Below, in pieces: positions 21,401 to 33,244 of a stretch of DNA of 64,000 nt (positions within the stretch are counted from its first letter, which is position 1; each line of letters opens with the position of its first letter). Source of the DNA: Batrachochytrium dendrobatidis JAM81. Taxonomy: Eukaryota; Chytridiomycota; Chytridiomycetes; Rhizophydiales. Below the pieces are notes generated by a model. That model did not search any database, was not told the origin of the DNA, and saw nothing but the letters and a program-made list of their open reading frames with translations. The translations under genes and the position numbers were made by a program. The stretch spans positions 42,567-106,566 of the forward strand of contig NW_006281102.1 in NCBI RefSeq assembly GCF_000203795.2, read 5' to 3'.

Positions 21401-23978
21401 CTTTNNNNNNNNNNNNNNNNNNNNNNNNNNNNNNNNNNNNNNNNNNNNNNNNNNNNNNNNNNNNNNNNNNNNNNNNNNNNNNNNNNNNNNNNNNNNNNNN
21501 NNNNNNNNNNNNNNNNNNNNNNNNNNNNNNNNNNNNNNNNNNNNNNNNNNNNNNNNNNNNNNNNNNNNNNNNNNNNNNNNNNNNNNNNNNNNNNNNNNNN
21601 NNNNNNNNNNNNNNNNNNNNNNNNNNNNNNNNNNNNNNNNNNNNNNNNNNNNNNNNNNNNNNNNNNNNNNNNNNNNNNNNNNNNNNNNNNNNNNNNNNNN
21701 NNNNNNNNNNNNNNNNNNNNNNNNNNNNNNNNNNNNNNNNNNNNNNNNNNNNNNNNNNNNNNNNNNNNNNNNNNNNNNNNNNNNNNNNNNNNNNNNNNNN
21801 NNNNNNNNNNNNNNNNNNNNNNNNNNNNNNNNNNNNNNNNNNNNNNNNNNNNNNNNNNNNNNNNNNNNNNNNNNNNNNNNNNNNNNNNNNNNNNNNNNNN
21901 NNNNNNNNAGTGATGTGTGAGGTTTCTCCCTCTTGGATGATTCCCAAAAACAAACCTCGTTTGTTGTCAGCCTGCCATTCAGACTTGACTCTCTGTGTTG
22001 GTATGGCTTGAGTGCTGATTTGGTAATATTCATTCAACAGTTGTGTTGTTGCTGTCTTTGTTGTTTCAATATTCATTTGATGTTTTTTGACAAAAGAATG
22101 AAACTCGAACCAACCAAAATAATTGCAGTCAACAATCAAATTGGACAATATTCACCAATAATCTTTTAAACTCGTACAGTTTGTACAGTGTTGTCATGAA
22201 AGTCATGGTTTGACACATTTTCATCAAGTTACCAGTGAGTATCAACGAGTATCAATCAACAAAACTGGTCTCGTTGGTCGATATACTATTGATGCACTTG
22301 CATATGAAACTGTACGAGTTCAATCAATGTTTCTTGCACGATTGTCAAATGTTCAGATGAAGTCAATCTCATGGCAGGACACAAAATTTGACATTATCAA
22401 ATAACAACCAATACTAAACAATTGGGTTACCACATGATGGCTCATTTGGAATGCAAGTTGAATCCATTAGTGGTCATTGATACCATCAAGTGTATTGGCA
22501 AATACACAATGGTTTGTAATGGTAAATTGATTTCAAACACATCACCGCTTATTTATCACTGGATACATATTTGAAAGTATCCAATATCACTTGATACTGA
22601 ATGTCCAAGTGTCTGCTCAGAGTTGCTCACAATATTGACGATATTACAACAACATGATGATTCAAATTTGGAAAAAGTAATATTGGCTTGTTTAATCTTG
22701 AATTACTGAAATCAAATGGTTTACAATGATCCGATCATGTCAAATATAACCGATTGCAATTATTTTGGAATCATGTCAGATTATGACAATCTGTTCGAGT
22801 TGTTTGAGCCAATACAGTGTGATGGAGTGATGGAAATACTCGAAATACACACAATACAACTCTTGCAGCAGTGTATGAAACTATCAAGCATGACATGACA
22901 TGGCATGAAGGGTGTAGATTAGACTTGATAACAATGTGTATGATTTGGACTTTTAAATTCGGAAATAGCAGCTCTGTTCCAACATCACATTGATTGTAAA
23001 TGTCGATGTTGTTTAACCTTGTACAAACGACCATTTCACATGCAACTTTAGCCTGATATCGAGTATTTTCAAATGAATGCAAACTTGCAACACTCGCTTG
23101 ACTCGTTTGGCTCGGATTCTGGTTGATATTTACGATATCGATGCAAAGTTACATTCCAGAATGAATGTGTATAATCTGATGTGGTCAATCGTTTGATTTC
23201 ATTGTTATCAGTCATTGATACCAGTTATTGCATTGATTGCAAATAGTAGTCCAAGTAATCATGCATAAACAAACACCAGATAGTCACTGATAAACTGATG
23301 GTATCCAATGTATACATGACACATTGTATAGTTCCATTTAATTGCCAGCAATGTGTGATTGGATTACTCGAGTCATCAAGCAATTATCAAATAGTTTTCA
23401 AGAACAATCAAGTCATGTCCAATAAACTGTCTGATGTGCAGGTGTTTTGGCATTGGTCCGTTGGTCCATTAGTACGATTGTTGGTTGGCAATTCGGACTT
23501 GTAAATGACAATTGATTCTTGATTGTTGCATTGGTGTCCATATGTGTCCATATGTGACTCATTGTATACGGAACAGGACTGACAAGTGTGTCTGAATTGA
23601 TGCCAGATGATACAGCCTATCCAACAAAAAGTAATACATTGATCGTGTCTGCGTGGAAATAAGCTTCATAACTTCCACTTCTGAATGTATGCGAATCAAC
23701 TTTCAAACAACGGATACGTCCAATGACTCTTGCAAATGCATTGATAGAGTGTTGTTGAATAATTCGAGTGTTTACAAATCAGCATCACTGGAAATAGTTA
23801 CTATTGTCCAGACAGTCAGTTGTTCAGACATTACAGTTGTAATACTATCCATGCCTCACCACAGTTGCAACGTTCAGATAGAAATGGCAAAATTAAAACA
23901 AGAGCATCCTTCAATATCAGTTTAGTCAAAACCTTGATACTTGTTTGTCTGTATCCCAATATATTTATCAACTCCATG
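18441..23978. other. Long gene-poor region, no confident gene
   Basis: AT-rich sequence with many short TTG/CAA-type motifs. Two short frames begin with a shared peptide, SNLIVDCNYFG (minus strand, around 22,148, running into the N gap) and MSNITDCNYFG (plus strand, from 22,737). They face in opposite directions and may be fragments of a lineage-specific gene family. A minus-strand frame on the left of the gap (20,904-21,404) contains an ankyrin-like NGCTPVDYQSKN. None has enough support to be called a gene. Confidence 0.4.
21405..21908. other. Assembly gap (504 N)
   Basis: Unbroken run of N from 21,405 to 21,908. Any open frame that spans it is an artefact of the Ns. Confidence 0.99.
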
Positions 23979-24310
23979 TCATTCATCAGATAATATTGTA
24001 TAGATTTTGGCAGTGATATCGACAAGATAATCTGTACTAGGTCCAGTCGTATCCATATCCACAACGCACTCGTCCAATCCAATCTTTTCATCAAGACTAT
24101 GCAAGAAATTCAACTGCATATAGTTTGTAACAATTCCATACACCGAGTTCAAATGACTAATCTCTGCTGCAGCTTTACATCCAATCAAATACTGTGACAT
24201 TTCCAGTCTCATATCATCCTTGCTTGCTTCAGTAATATAAACTCTTTCCGCGACGTAAAACATTCAAAGTGACCATGAACCTTTAAGAAATCACCATCCA
24301 ATCTTTTTCC
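23979..24310 (-). pseudogene. CRN effector-domain remnant
   Basis: A minus-strand frame reads VYITEASKDDM, SQYLIGCKAAAEI and VYGIVTNYMQLNFL, then an Ile/Leu-rich tail. This arrangement matches the nuclease-like C-terminal module common in fungal Crinklers, in which a tyrosine/threonine motif (here VTNYMQLNFL) closes the core. The upstream piece GHFECF lies in another frame, so a frameshift separates it. No header is present nearby. I interpret it as the 3' end of a dead CRN gene. Confidence 0.5.
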
Positions 24311-26885
24311 ACTTGTATCTGAACGTTTCGGGTAAAAACAGACAAATGATGAGTGGAGCAATCGAATAAAGTCCGAGACACATTGCCTGATGTAACTGAA
24401 CCAAAGCATGTTGTAGCAAACGACAAATAGTGTGAAATATTGAATTTGTTTTCTGGGATTGTTTTTGACGATTGATGTAACAACTAGTTTACAGCACAGG
24501 CTTGACCTGATTCCAACAAACATACATACAAGTGTTGAATCAGTGGGGGTTGACTTTGTTCTTTTCAAGTATTTGATCGAGTTGCTCTCATACTTTTTTG
24601 TTTAGAATGGGATATTTTAAAGTTCGATTCAGACAATGGCGACTCCAGTTGTGAGATATTTGATCCGACGTTGATTACAAGTTGCTGTAATTGTAATGAA
24701 TAAATGATGATTTCCAGTATTTTGAACAAGAAATGGGCAGTATGGTTGTAAAGAAGGTCCTCGATCAGTCAGTCAAAGTGAGAGTTGGTCAGCACTGTAA
24801 TAGCCAAGTCTTGATGATAACTCATTGTTTAATTTAAAGTCATCACATCTGTGCAGTCTTGTAGAAACTCTTGCGTTGTTTGACCCGAGTTTGATCCAGA
24901 GTTGTCATTTTTGTGGAATCGGTGTCGCAAAACGTAGCAAATCTATAGCTGATAATTCCAACTGCCATTCAAATTGAAATTCAGTTTTATAGTTTATATG
25001 AACAAGCAAATATCATTCGAATGAACCGTGTTGTATGGTGCTATTGATATACTAGTAGCATGCTTTTGATCGTACTCGATAGCATAAATACAATACAAGA
25101 CTCTACCTGTTGAATGACAACTTGCTTGGATCCAGTAAAACGACACTCTAGTTGTTTACTGTAATACTCTGTCACTGTAGTTAGTGTGTTCAGTATATGC
25201 GACACTAACTCAGTGTGACTACAAATACTGGATCCAGTCTGTTGACAGATTTTAATCCAGGTGATCTAGATGATGTATATGTAGTTGATTCTAGTCCAAC
25301 TCTAGTTCAATTCTAGTTCAATTCTAGTGAATGGAATGTTTTAATCACAAGTTACACAGCAAATGGTCATGATGCCAACATAACAAGTTTAGTGTTCAAC
25401 TTGACAGTGACTGAACCTATTGTTCATTATGAATTGACAACTCGGCGAGTGAAAACCTTGCCGATTAGAGCATGAATACCGGAAACCAACAACAATCCAG
25501 TCCGATTCACAAGACTCGACTTGAGATTGAACATCAAAAACACTTGGGTTGCGACAAATATGGTTTGGAAACATCAGTTTTACAAAACTGGATTCAAGCA
25601 ACACTACTTGGATGTTGTTCAGTCTGGTATAACTTGACCATATGATGCATCTCGGATCAGCTGGTAATGCAGTGGTTTGATTCGGTTCGTTCTACAATGT
25701 TGTATTTCAATGATTGTCACAATCTGAGCATGGTGCAGTTGCTCAAGATTCTGGTGCTGAACAATAAACTCTTGAACCAGACCCGACACATTGTTGCAGC
25801 TCAAAGTGGACCATCAACAGTCTCGAGTAGGATATGCTACAATCCAGCGTGTATTGCATGATGGTTTACTTATTTATCTTGCATTCAATCTCATCCATTC
25901 AATAACATCATTCATTACCAATACAATGACACGACACGACATGGCATGCTTGAATTGATTATATTGCACTAATCACTACTATACACTGAATTGATCTACC
26001 GGACCCATCAAAACCCATATATTTGTGATTGATCAACATTACGATATTCAAAATGTACTGTTAAAAACAGCTGTTTTTGTGCAACAGCAACCAATACAAC
26101 TAGGTTTACTCATCATGTTCAACATCACTGTTTGTGTTTTTGTCGTCCGATTTACAGCTACCAGCAGTGTGTGATACAATGATGATCCCAATATACTTGT
26201 AGCAACGTGAACAATAGTGCTGTTTTTGTTCCATATCAAGCGTGTTGTGCATTTTGAATGTAGCGGTATTCATGTTGGAAATCAAAGACTATTGTGAAAC
26301 TAGAGACTCGGCAGGTGTAGTAACAAAGCTGGTTATTTATTACAAAGGTATGCATTGATCCATTTATAGCTGATATGATGTACGTCATTGCGCACATCAT
26401 CCAACTTTGTGTCGTACATTGCAATGGTTCCATAATGCAATGTTCTCAATATACACTACTTGAAACACCAGAACTGTCAATTATAACAGTGTAGACAAGG
26501 CACCAAATGATACCAGTTTTGTTGGCCAATAATTACTATTAGATTTGTCCAAGCTTGTCAAAAACAGCAATCTACCAAAAATAGGTCATTATGGACAAAA
26601 GTCTCGAGGTGCAACAGTGGATAGTCTGTAGTTTGAATGATGGATAGTTTTGTGCAATATTCATACTCGATAGCACAATGAACACAATGAACACAATGAA
26701 CACGATTGGATTGTTGTATATCTTGCCCATAATTGTAACAATATCCTTGAAACTGGATAGATTGTTAAATGATTGTGTAATCATTACTGATATTTATCCA
26801 AAAACAACTTGCTCAATTCGATCGAGTTATTATAGATTTGTACAAATTAATAAATATATTTATTGGGAGGAAATATCAATGCTCA
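24311..26885. other. Gene-poor region with short tandem repeats
   Basis: No gene was recognised. Short tandem repeats include a TCTAGTTCAAT-type repeat near 25,290-25,330 and an AACACAATG repeat near 26,677-26,702. A stretch at about 26,325-26,500 resembles sequence at 36,905-37,090 and partly at 29,885 and 41,280 (dispersed repeat). Confidence 0.4.
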
Positions 26886-29183
26886 TTAAATAATAACCCT
26901 GTCATTGATCTCAAAGAAAATAACAACTCCATCCATATCAGGCTGGTCGCACGGAAGACCCTTGATTGGTTCAAGCAAAGTCTTGGGCTTTGAAGCGTCA
27001 ATCTTGTAGTAAGCCTTTTTTAGAACATGGCTTCTTTGGAATTGAATTTCAAACGATGGAGCTGGAGGATTAAAGTACGAATCTTGAAGTTTTCGTGTAA
27101 AAACTAGTTCCACCTTTGCTGCTTCAGGAATCCTACCAATGATATTCACCATTGTTTCAAGGCTGATTACACCTTTGTGATCTTTGGATTCTCCAAAAAG
27201 TCCACAGGAAGTCTTCAAATCAATACTTTCCGAGTTTCGAGCTCTTGATAACCAATTAAAGTTTGAACCAGGTATTTGAACAAAATCGGGCCACTTTTGG
27301 TTTGGCGGTGAAAGAAAAGGTACAGTAAATTTTATGCCATCGAGCCTGTTCAGATCGAGTATAGAGACGTCTTCGGAATCAGGTTTATCAATCTGAAGCT
27401 GGTATACCAAATTCAACAGAAACGGTTTTAGACCAATTCCCTTGACGCCATTAGAATGTGAGGCCAAACAGACTGTCGAACATAGCAAAGACTCGAGAAA
27501 CATTCCATCATTGCTATCCTGTGCAGCATTCGAAAAGTATAGAATATGGCTGCGATAATCCGGATTACTCTTGGCTTTCATCAAAAAATGTGCATATGGC
27601 ACCTGCTTGCCATCCCCTGCATAACAGGCGGAAAATCCCTTTCCACCCATCAACAGCAGGTAAAGCAAAATGTCATTCTTTAGCTCTGGAAACACCGAAG
27701 ACGGTTCCCAAGAAGCAGAATGGTCTTGAATACATCCATCATTCATCAATATAAAGTTTTTTTTTCCATCTAGCTGGGCAAAGTGTGAGTGAATCAATGG
27801 AGTCGATTGGTTTTTCAGATTGGTCGATTGGCTTTCCAAATCGGTCAGTTGACAGTGAGCGTTATGAAACAGCCGAACCTGTCCAAGTTGTCCGTAAAGA
27901 TTTCCAAATATCTTTTTGACTGATTTCAGTTTAATAAACGCTGCTTTCATCAATTCGTCAAAATCTGAAGCATTGTTTGCGATTTCTTCTGCGACAAGCT
28001 GCGCAAAAAGTGGCCTTGAGTTGAGTATGATAGATTTGAGATATCTTGGTAGTGTTTGTGGCAATCCTGTTAGTTCTAGTTTTACTGCTGGAAATTCCCC
28101 AAACACATGACACCACGGCATTGGAACATCACTTCGACTGCTTCCTCCAATGCTGAGTTGCAGTTTGGCTGCTCTGGAATCTGTTCCCATCATAACGAGT
28201 CCCAGACCCAATGAGCGGAAGCAATTTCGCACAAATCGCACTTTTTTTAAGGACTGGTCTGAAATAGCAATACACTCGTCCAGAATAAACACTGGTCTGT
28301 GTTGATGGATTCCTTTGGAAGTCATCAGCTCTTGGACATCTTTGCCAGTCTTTGGGCCAATACTGACTGTGGGTGACTGAATTCTGTTGGATAGCAGTTC
28401 AAAAATAAATCCATACATATATAGACTTTCTTTGAACAGCGAACCACAGCTTGGAGATGAAGTTTCAGAAGTGTACATGTGCTCATCTTCTACATAACAT
28501 TTGCTGAACAACTTTGAAATGTTTTCAAAGTTGCGGTAGATTCTTTGTGATGTCGAACCGGGAGGATCGAACAGGAGATAATGCACTCTCCTCCGATCAC
28601 CAATATTGGCTTTGATATTAAAGCCCATCTGACTCTTTCCTGAGCCAGATGAGCCCTCGAGAAATGCAAAAGGTAAATTTTTGAAGCTTGACCCCGAAAA
28701 TTCTCCAGCTGTGACTGCAAGGATAATTTTTACAATTTTCACGACACAGTCGTCATCTTTTAAAGAATCGGCAATGTGATGATACTTTAAAAGTGACACA
28801 GTGGTTTCGGTATCTGCAGTTTCTTCGAATGTTCCTGAAACCATTCCGGTATTCGAACCTACTGGAGCTCCTGACATTGAACTAGCGACGCCTTGCCCGG
28901 TACCACTGCGTGATTTAATGATGAGTGGACTGGACCCAACAGTCCCATTTGTTCCGAGAGCAGCAATGGGGTCCCAGGAGTTGTAGTTGGTCTCCACCCC
29001 ATTCACCACATAATGAATGGTGAGGTGTGCTAAGGAAATCCCGTCAAGGAGGGGAGTGGTGGCAGCCTTGTAAGCAGCGACCAAGTCAGAAATATTAGGC
29101 TCTTCTCCTTCAGGGACAGGCAACTTTTGAGTAAATAATGATACCGGAGTGTTTTCAAGGTATTTCACATAAAGCCTGGTCAT
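26886..29183 (-). CDS. Crinkler (CRN) protein with P-loop ATPase domain
   Basis: Intact single-exon gene of 765 residues starting MTRLYVKYLENTPVSLF. The header (1-92) differs from the MENK-type header by having NYNSWDPIAALGTNGTVGSS before LIIKSRS. A Gly/Ser-rich linker (93-120) follows. The ATPase part has Walker A GSSGSGKS (about 177-184) and Walker B VFILDECIA (about 298-306), with a downstream sensor-like VMMGTDSRAA. The last ~300 residues contain no motif I can name. The NTPase may power or regulate the attached effector part, as proposed for CR-type polymorphic effectors (family knowledge). The gene is closely preceded by promoter block C and then segmental-duplication copy 1. Confidence 0.8.
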   Translation of the reverse strand: MTRLYVKYLENTPVSLFTQKLPVPEGEEPNISDLVAAYKAATTPLLDGISLAHLTIHYVVNGVETNYNSWDPIAALGTNGTVGSSPLIIKSRSGTGQGVASSMSGAPVGSNTGMVSGTFEETADTETTVSLLKYHHIADSLKDDDCVVKIVKIILAVTAGEFSGSSFKNLPFAFLEGSSGSGKSQMGFNIKANIGDRRRVHYLLFDPPGSTSQRIYRNFENISKLFSKCYVEDEHMYTSETSSPSCGSLFKESLYMYGFIFELLSNRIQSPTVSIGPKTGKDVQELMTSKGIHQHRPVFILDECIAISDQSLKKVRFVRNCFRSLGLGLVMMGTDSRAAKLQLSIGGSSRSDVPMPWCHVFGEFPAVKLELTGLPQTLPRYLKSIILNSRPLFAQLVAEEIANNASDFDELMKAAFIKLKSVKKIFGNLYGQLGQVRLFHNAHCQLTDLESQSTNLKNQSTPLIHSHFAQLDGKKNFILMNDGCIQDHSASWEPSSVFPELKNDILLYLLLMGGKGFSACYAGDGKQVPYAHFLMKAKSNPDYRSHILYFSNAAQDSNDGMFLESLLCSTVCLASHSNGVKGIGLKPFLLNLVYQLQIDKPDSEDVSILDLNRLDGIKFTVPFLSPPNQKWPDFVQIPGSNFNWLSRARNSESIDLKTSCGLFGESKDHKGVISLETMVNIIGRIPEAAKVELVFTRKLQDSYFNPPAPSFEIQFQRSHVLKKAYYKIDASKPKTLLEPIKGLPCDQPDMDGVVIFFEINDRVII

Positions 29184-29775
29184 TTTGGAGTTTATGAAGG
29201 AAAGGAATGGAATAAAGTGGAGTAGAATGAAGTGAGTAGAGTAAATAAGAATGTAATGGAATGGAATGAAATGAAGAAAGGAAAAAATTGGACTTTAAAT
29301 CCAAAATTTAATTGTTTGAAACAATGTGAAACAAATTCACATGCTTTGAATATTAAACATTTTTGTGTGAAATTAAAACTGTCAAATTGTATTAATTTGT
29401 CATGTATTCAAATTCACACATTTTGAATAGTGTTTAAACATTTGTCATGTGTTTATTTGTATTGTTCAATCGAGTGTCAATTCAACTCAATTGATTACGT
29501 CATTCATATAATGACTCGAGTCTTTTATTCAACATTTTAATATTCAATTATTGTTAATCAGTCAATTGTTGGATTAGTAAATATGTTACAAAACATTCAT
29601 TTACATGCTGAATCTGACAAGTGGATAATGATTGTTCCAATCAACACATGGATTGAACTGACTGCAATATTGTCATTGATTGCAGCCACTGTTGACCAAT
29701 ACATTGTAATACATTGACAGTCTCGACATCAACATTGTCATTCATGTCAAGTTGTGTGTAGTTGCTAATATTACA
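29184..29775 (-). promoter_or_regulatory. CRN promoter block (copy C)
   Basis: Upstream of the CRN gene ending at 26,886. On the coding strand a T/C-rich tract with ATTCC pentamers adjoins the ATG. The right arm of the inverted repeat appears as a degenerate form (TGAAACAAATTCAC, about 29,328), with a second ATTCACA-type copy further out. TTACGTCA lies at 29495-29502 and GACTCGAGTC at 29513-29522, followed by the ~215-base distal block shared with copies B and D. Confidence 0.6.
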
Positions 29776-32700
29776 CCTTGACAATACTGTTGCTCTTGGA
29801 CGTATGACAACACATTAATGTAGTATAGTTTTGGAGGAATATCACAAAAGTAAAAGATGAGAATGAAGGAATGAACCAATGAGTTAATTGTGTTGTTTAT
29901 TGATAAAAGAAAACATTGATCATTTTATAAAGATGTAAATAACGGCTATGCGTATCCGTGAATTAGACGTCATAGCTGAGAAAGTCTCTTGTTATTGCAC
30001 AAGTGATGGCTGCGATAGACATCGCCTCAAACATATATGCGTCGCGTATGAGTCTCTGAAATATCTCGTTATTTATGATATTTTCACATTACCAATGTTT
30101 AACAATTCTGGCACAGTAATGCGGACTCGTGCACCGAGTTGAGTTGTCCAGCAATCGATTTTGGAAATGTGTTTGATGTGATGGTTTGAGATGGATGCCA
30201 AATGACCACGAATGTTACCAATTGTCATGACAGTTGATTGTTGATTCAAAACGTTGTTTGTTTGGTATTAATGGTTAGAGTGTCACTCATTGACCTGTCA
30301 GATCAGCAAGTGTTATTTTGGTGAGTTTCGTGTTTATTGTAGTCACATCAACATCAGCAGATTGAACTACGGATTTGCTTGACAGAGTTGCAGATCCAGT
30401 TGGATTGATAGACGAGCAACTGTGCAAACAACTGTGCGAGTTGCAGGATGTTTGAGATCCAACAAAACACTGCTTGCACACAAGTTCGCGAATGCAGATT
30501 GTCAGACTTGACCATCAACTCGCAGTATAAATTGTGTGTACGACAGTTTACACGCTTACCCATCAACAATAAACCCACATAATCAGCAAATCATCAACGA
30601 ACAGCCAGTTCAGTGGTCGGGTTGATGGTTTTTGTTGGAGTTTCTGGATCAAACTTGACCTGATTTGTACCGAGTTGGGTCATGACTACAAGTTTGACAG
30701 CAATAGATTGATCTACTAATAATCTGATCGTGCTGCTGATTGTATGGATGTTGGTAATCCGTTGCAGATTGATACGGAATGTGACCAGAATACCACAAAG
30801 TTTATTGAGTGTGCACATTGAATTCGATGCAAAACGCAATAAGCAAATGCGAGTTGCAGCATTCATTCAAGGTTTGACACCAGTCGATACAGCATTGACC
30901 GCAATGGTATTTATGTCAACAATTGCACGACTACGGAATAAGTTGATTGTTGCTTGGCATTCCGTATCGACAGTCTGCGTGTGTGTGCAACGTGCTGTTG
31001 TCGCATATGAACAACTTGGATTGACTTTGTGGACAAAACACAGTCACTGTTGCGGTGGTATTCACAGTCGTGGAAATGGTTTCGAATACCGCAACTGGTA
31101 TAACAACTGCATGTGTTGGTGAGCAATCAGAGTCCAGTTTGACCAAGATCTGTCCCAGTAATGATCGAATGACATTGTCGTGTTTGGTCATCATGACAAC
31201 AATGTCATTGGTTTGGCTCTGCAACTGACCAAATGCGCTAGTCACAGCGATCAGATCAGTTTTCAAGGATACAACTTGCATGGTGAGGTATTTGACTGTT
31301 TGTCGCATTTCGTCCATCAATGTGAAAAAGTCAACGTTTCCAATCGAGTTCATATTACCTCGAATTGCCCTGCCAGTAGTTTGGATTGGACTGATACCAC
31401 GCAAATTGTTGGTCTGCGTGTACACTGACAAATCGCTGTTGATCAATCGCATGCACACAGATCCAACTACATATACCAGTCGAGTTGCATCAGACGCAGA
31501 TGCACTGTCTGGATCAATCGAGAACACCTCACATTTGTCACGGATGCATTGGGTGGTCGAGGAAACGGTACTGGTTGATTGATGCGGTGATCTTGCCATG
31601 TTTTCAGCAATCATGAGTTTGGTCCAGTCACCACTGCAGAGACTGCAAACACTGAACAGGATCTGGTTGAGTACCGTGATTGGGTCTTATTTTTGACTGT
31701 AATGGATGTTTTGTTATCAATGATTGTTGAACCAGAAACTTGTAACTCGCGCACATACTCACAGAGACTGATAGAATCACTCAGTGATGACATGGGCTGT
31801 CACATTCTCAATCTATCAACCTCACCGGGAAGCTTACTGCTTGTGTACATCATCTGGTCAGCCTGTCAAATATAAATAGTTGACACATACCAATAAATAA
31901 AACATTAGTCAATCATAACTATACAGTTGTATCAATCCAGCACAGCTTGTGTAATTTCAAGGCTAAACCCAAGATTTATACTAATACAACCAACTTACTT
32001 TATACCGAGTTTCAAAAGGCGGTTTGTCACACGCCAAAACCCGTTTAGCATAGCTGTATGACAGCATAGATGCTTGAGCATCGGTATAATGCTCAACGGA
32101 TCCTGATGAATGGCTAGCCACTGCTGAATCTGGTGCAATGGACTCTGCAGTATATATGGTTGATACTGTAGAGTCGCATTGCTTTCCAGACTGCAGTATC
32201 ATAGCTGCCTCAATCAGGGACGAGACTATAATGTAAATGTTTTAAAACAATCAATCCTACAGTCAATATAATCAGTATAGTTACCATCAACACACTACAG
32301 CCTAAACAATCCACAATACATGCATTCACATCCAAAACTCGTGAGAAGTTGATACAAAAATCACACACTTACTTGGTGAAGCAGGGATTCTTGGATCATT
32401 GATTGTACTGATTGTACTGATTGCACTGATTGGGCTGGATGTATACACATCAGTGTATATGTTTTCCTGATTTGAACTAGTCAATCACAACATTACAAAA
32501 TTATGCACAAACAACAGTAAAAGTTTAAAGTAGCATTCAACCCATTGTCCCATAAATCAAATTAGGCATCAACCAATTCAATCCCAAATAATAATCAACC
32601 AGCACAGCATACCAACCAACACAAATCACAATTGATACACATCGAATGACGTTCAATGACATTAGATAGCATCAAAAACAGTCAAAATCATTACCATCAA

Positions 32701-33244
32701 AGTCGCGTAGTCGGAGTCGAATCAACAAAATTAAATTCGGCAACGTTTCGAGTCCATCCCAAAATACCGTAAATGCAATCATCAAATCGTAAATAATACA
32801 CATGCAAGTAAACAGTCATGTTAGCAATGTGTTGTGTAACCAAACTACAATATTCAGATGCACAACTATAATACAAATACTGTACTGCATACCTTTCTGG
32901 ATTCATGCTTGCTTCGGCAAGGTGTGGTGCATTTTCACAAGCATTGGTTGGTTGGGGAATAGTGTTTTGCACACTACGGCAAGACTGTTTTGGATAATCA
33001 GCCGATAAGATGTTGAGACGGGACCACAGTGAATTCATTATTGGTGTTGTAGGGTGTCAGGAAATGAAGATGGAAAACGAGTTGATCTCGAAACTTGATA
33101 ACAATAATATGGGTAGCAGTTGTAATAGTTGCAATAGTTGCTGCAAACTAATACGTTCAAACAAGTAGTGTGTATGACTGTTTAACAAAATACACAAGGG
33201 AAACAATCAGATCTGAGATTTGGATCAATAAGTGGATGGACAAG
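29430..33244. repeat. Segmental duplication, copy 1 (~3.8 kb, direct orientation)
   Basis: The sequence is near-identical to 40,792-44,621, with scattered substitutions and small indels. It begins in the CRN promoter block and ends abruptly at GTGGATGGACAAG (33,244), after which the two copies are unrelated. It carries the distal CRN promoter and a spliced gene of unknown function. It lies upstream of the CRN gene at 26,886-29,183; the other copy lies upstream of a different CRN gene in the same orientation. Confidence 0.9.
30931..33038 (-). CDS. Putative spliced gene of unknown function (duplication copy 1)
   Basis: A chain of minus-strand exons is suggested by splice signals and phase. It starts MNSLWSRLNILSADYP (33,038) with a GTATGC donor, followed by a small exon near 32,697, an exon reading SNQENIYTDVYT (about 32,480) with a GTAAGT donor, and an exon with IAPDSAVASHSSG (32,000-32,220). 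After a short exon at about 31,860 come the long frame 30,931-31,614, which has a heptad-rich helix (MRQTVKYLTMQVVSLKTDL), and possible 3' exons to 30,287. An in-frame TGA near 31,800 is unexplained, so the model is provisional or the gene is decaying. No known domain was recognised. Confidence 0.35.

Noticed and set aside
21252..22033. Long open frames on both strands around 21,252-22,148
   Set aside because: Most of their length is the run of N; they are artefacts of the gap.
27458..28986. Plus-strand frames opposite the CRN gene
   Set aside because: Antisense to an intact 765-residue CRN reading frame; no motif or splice support.
31720..31800. Very short intron to remove the in-frame TGA in the duplicated unknown gene
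   Set aside because: The 29-base GT...AG candidate leads to another stop, so it does not rescue the frame.
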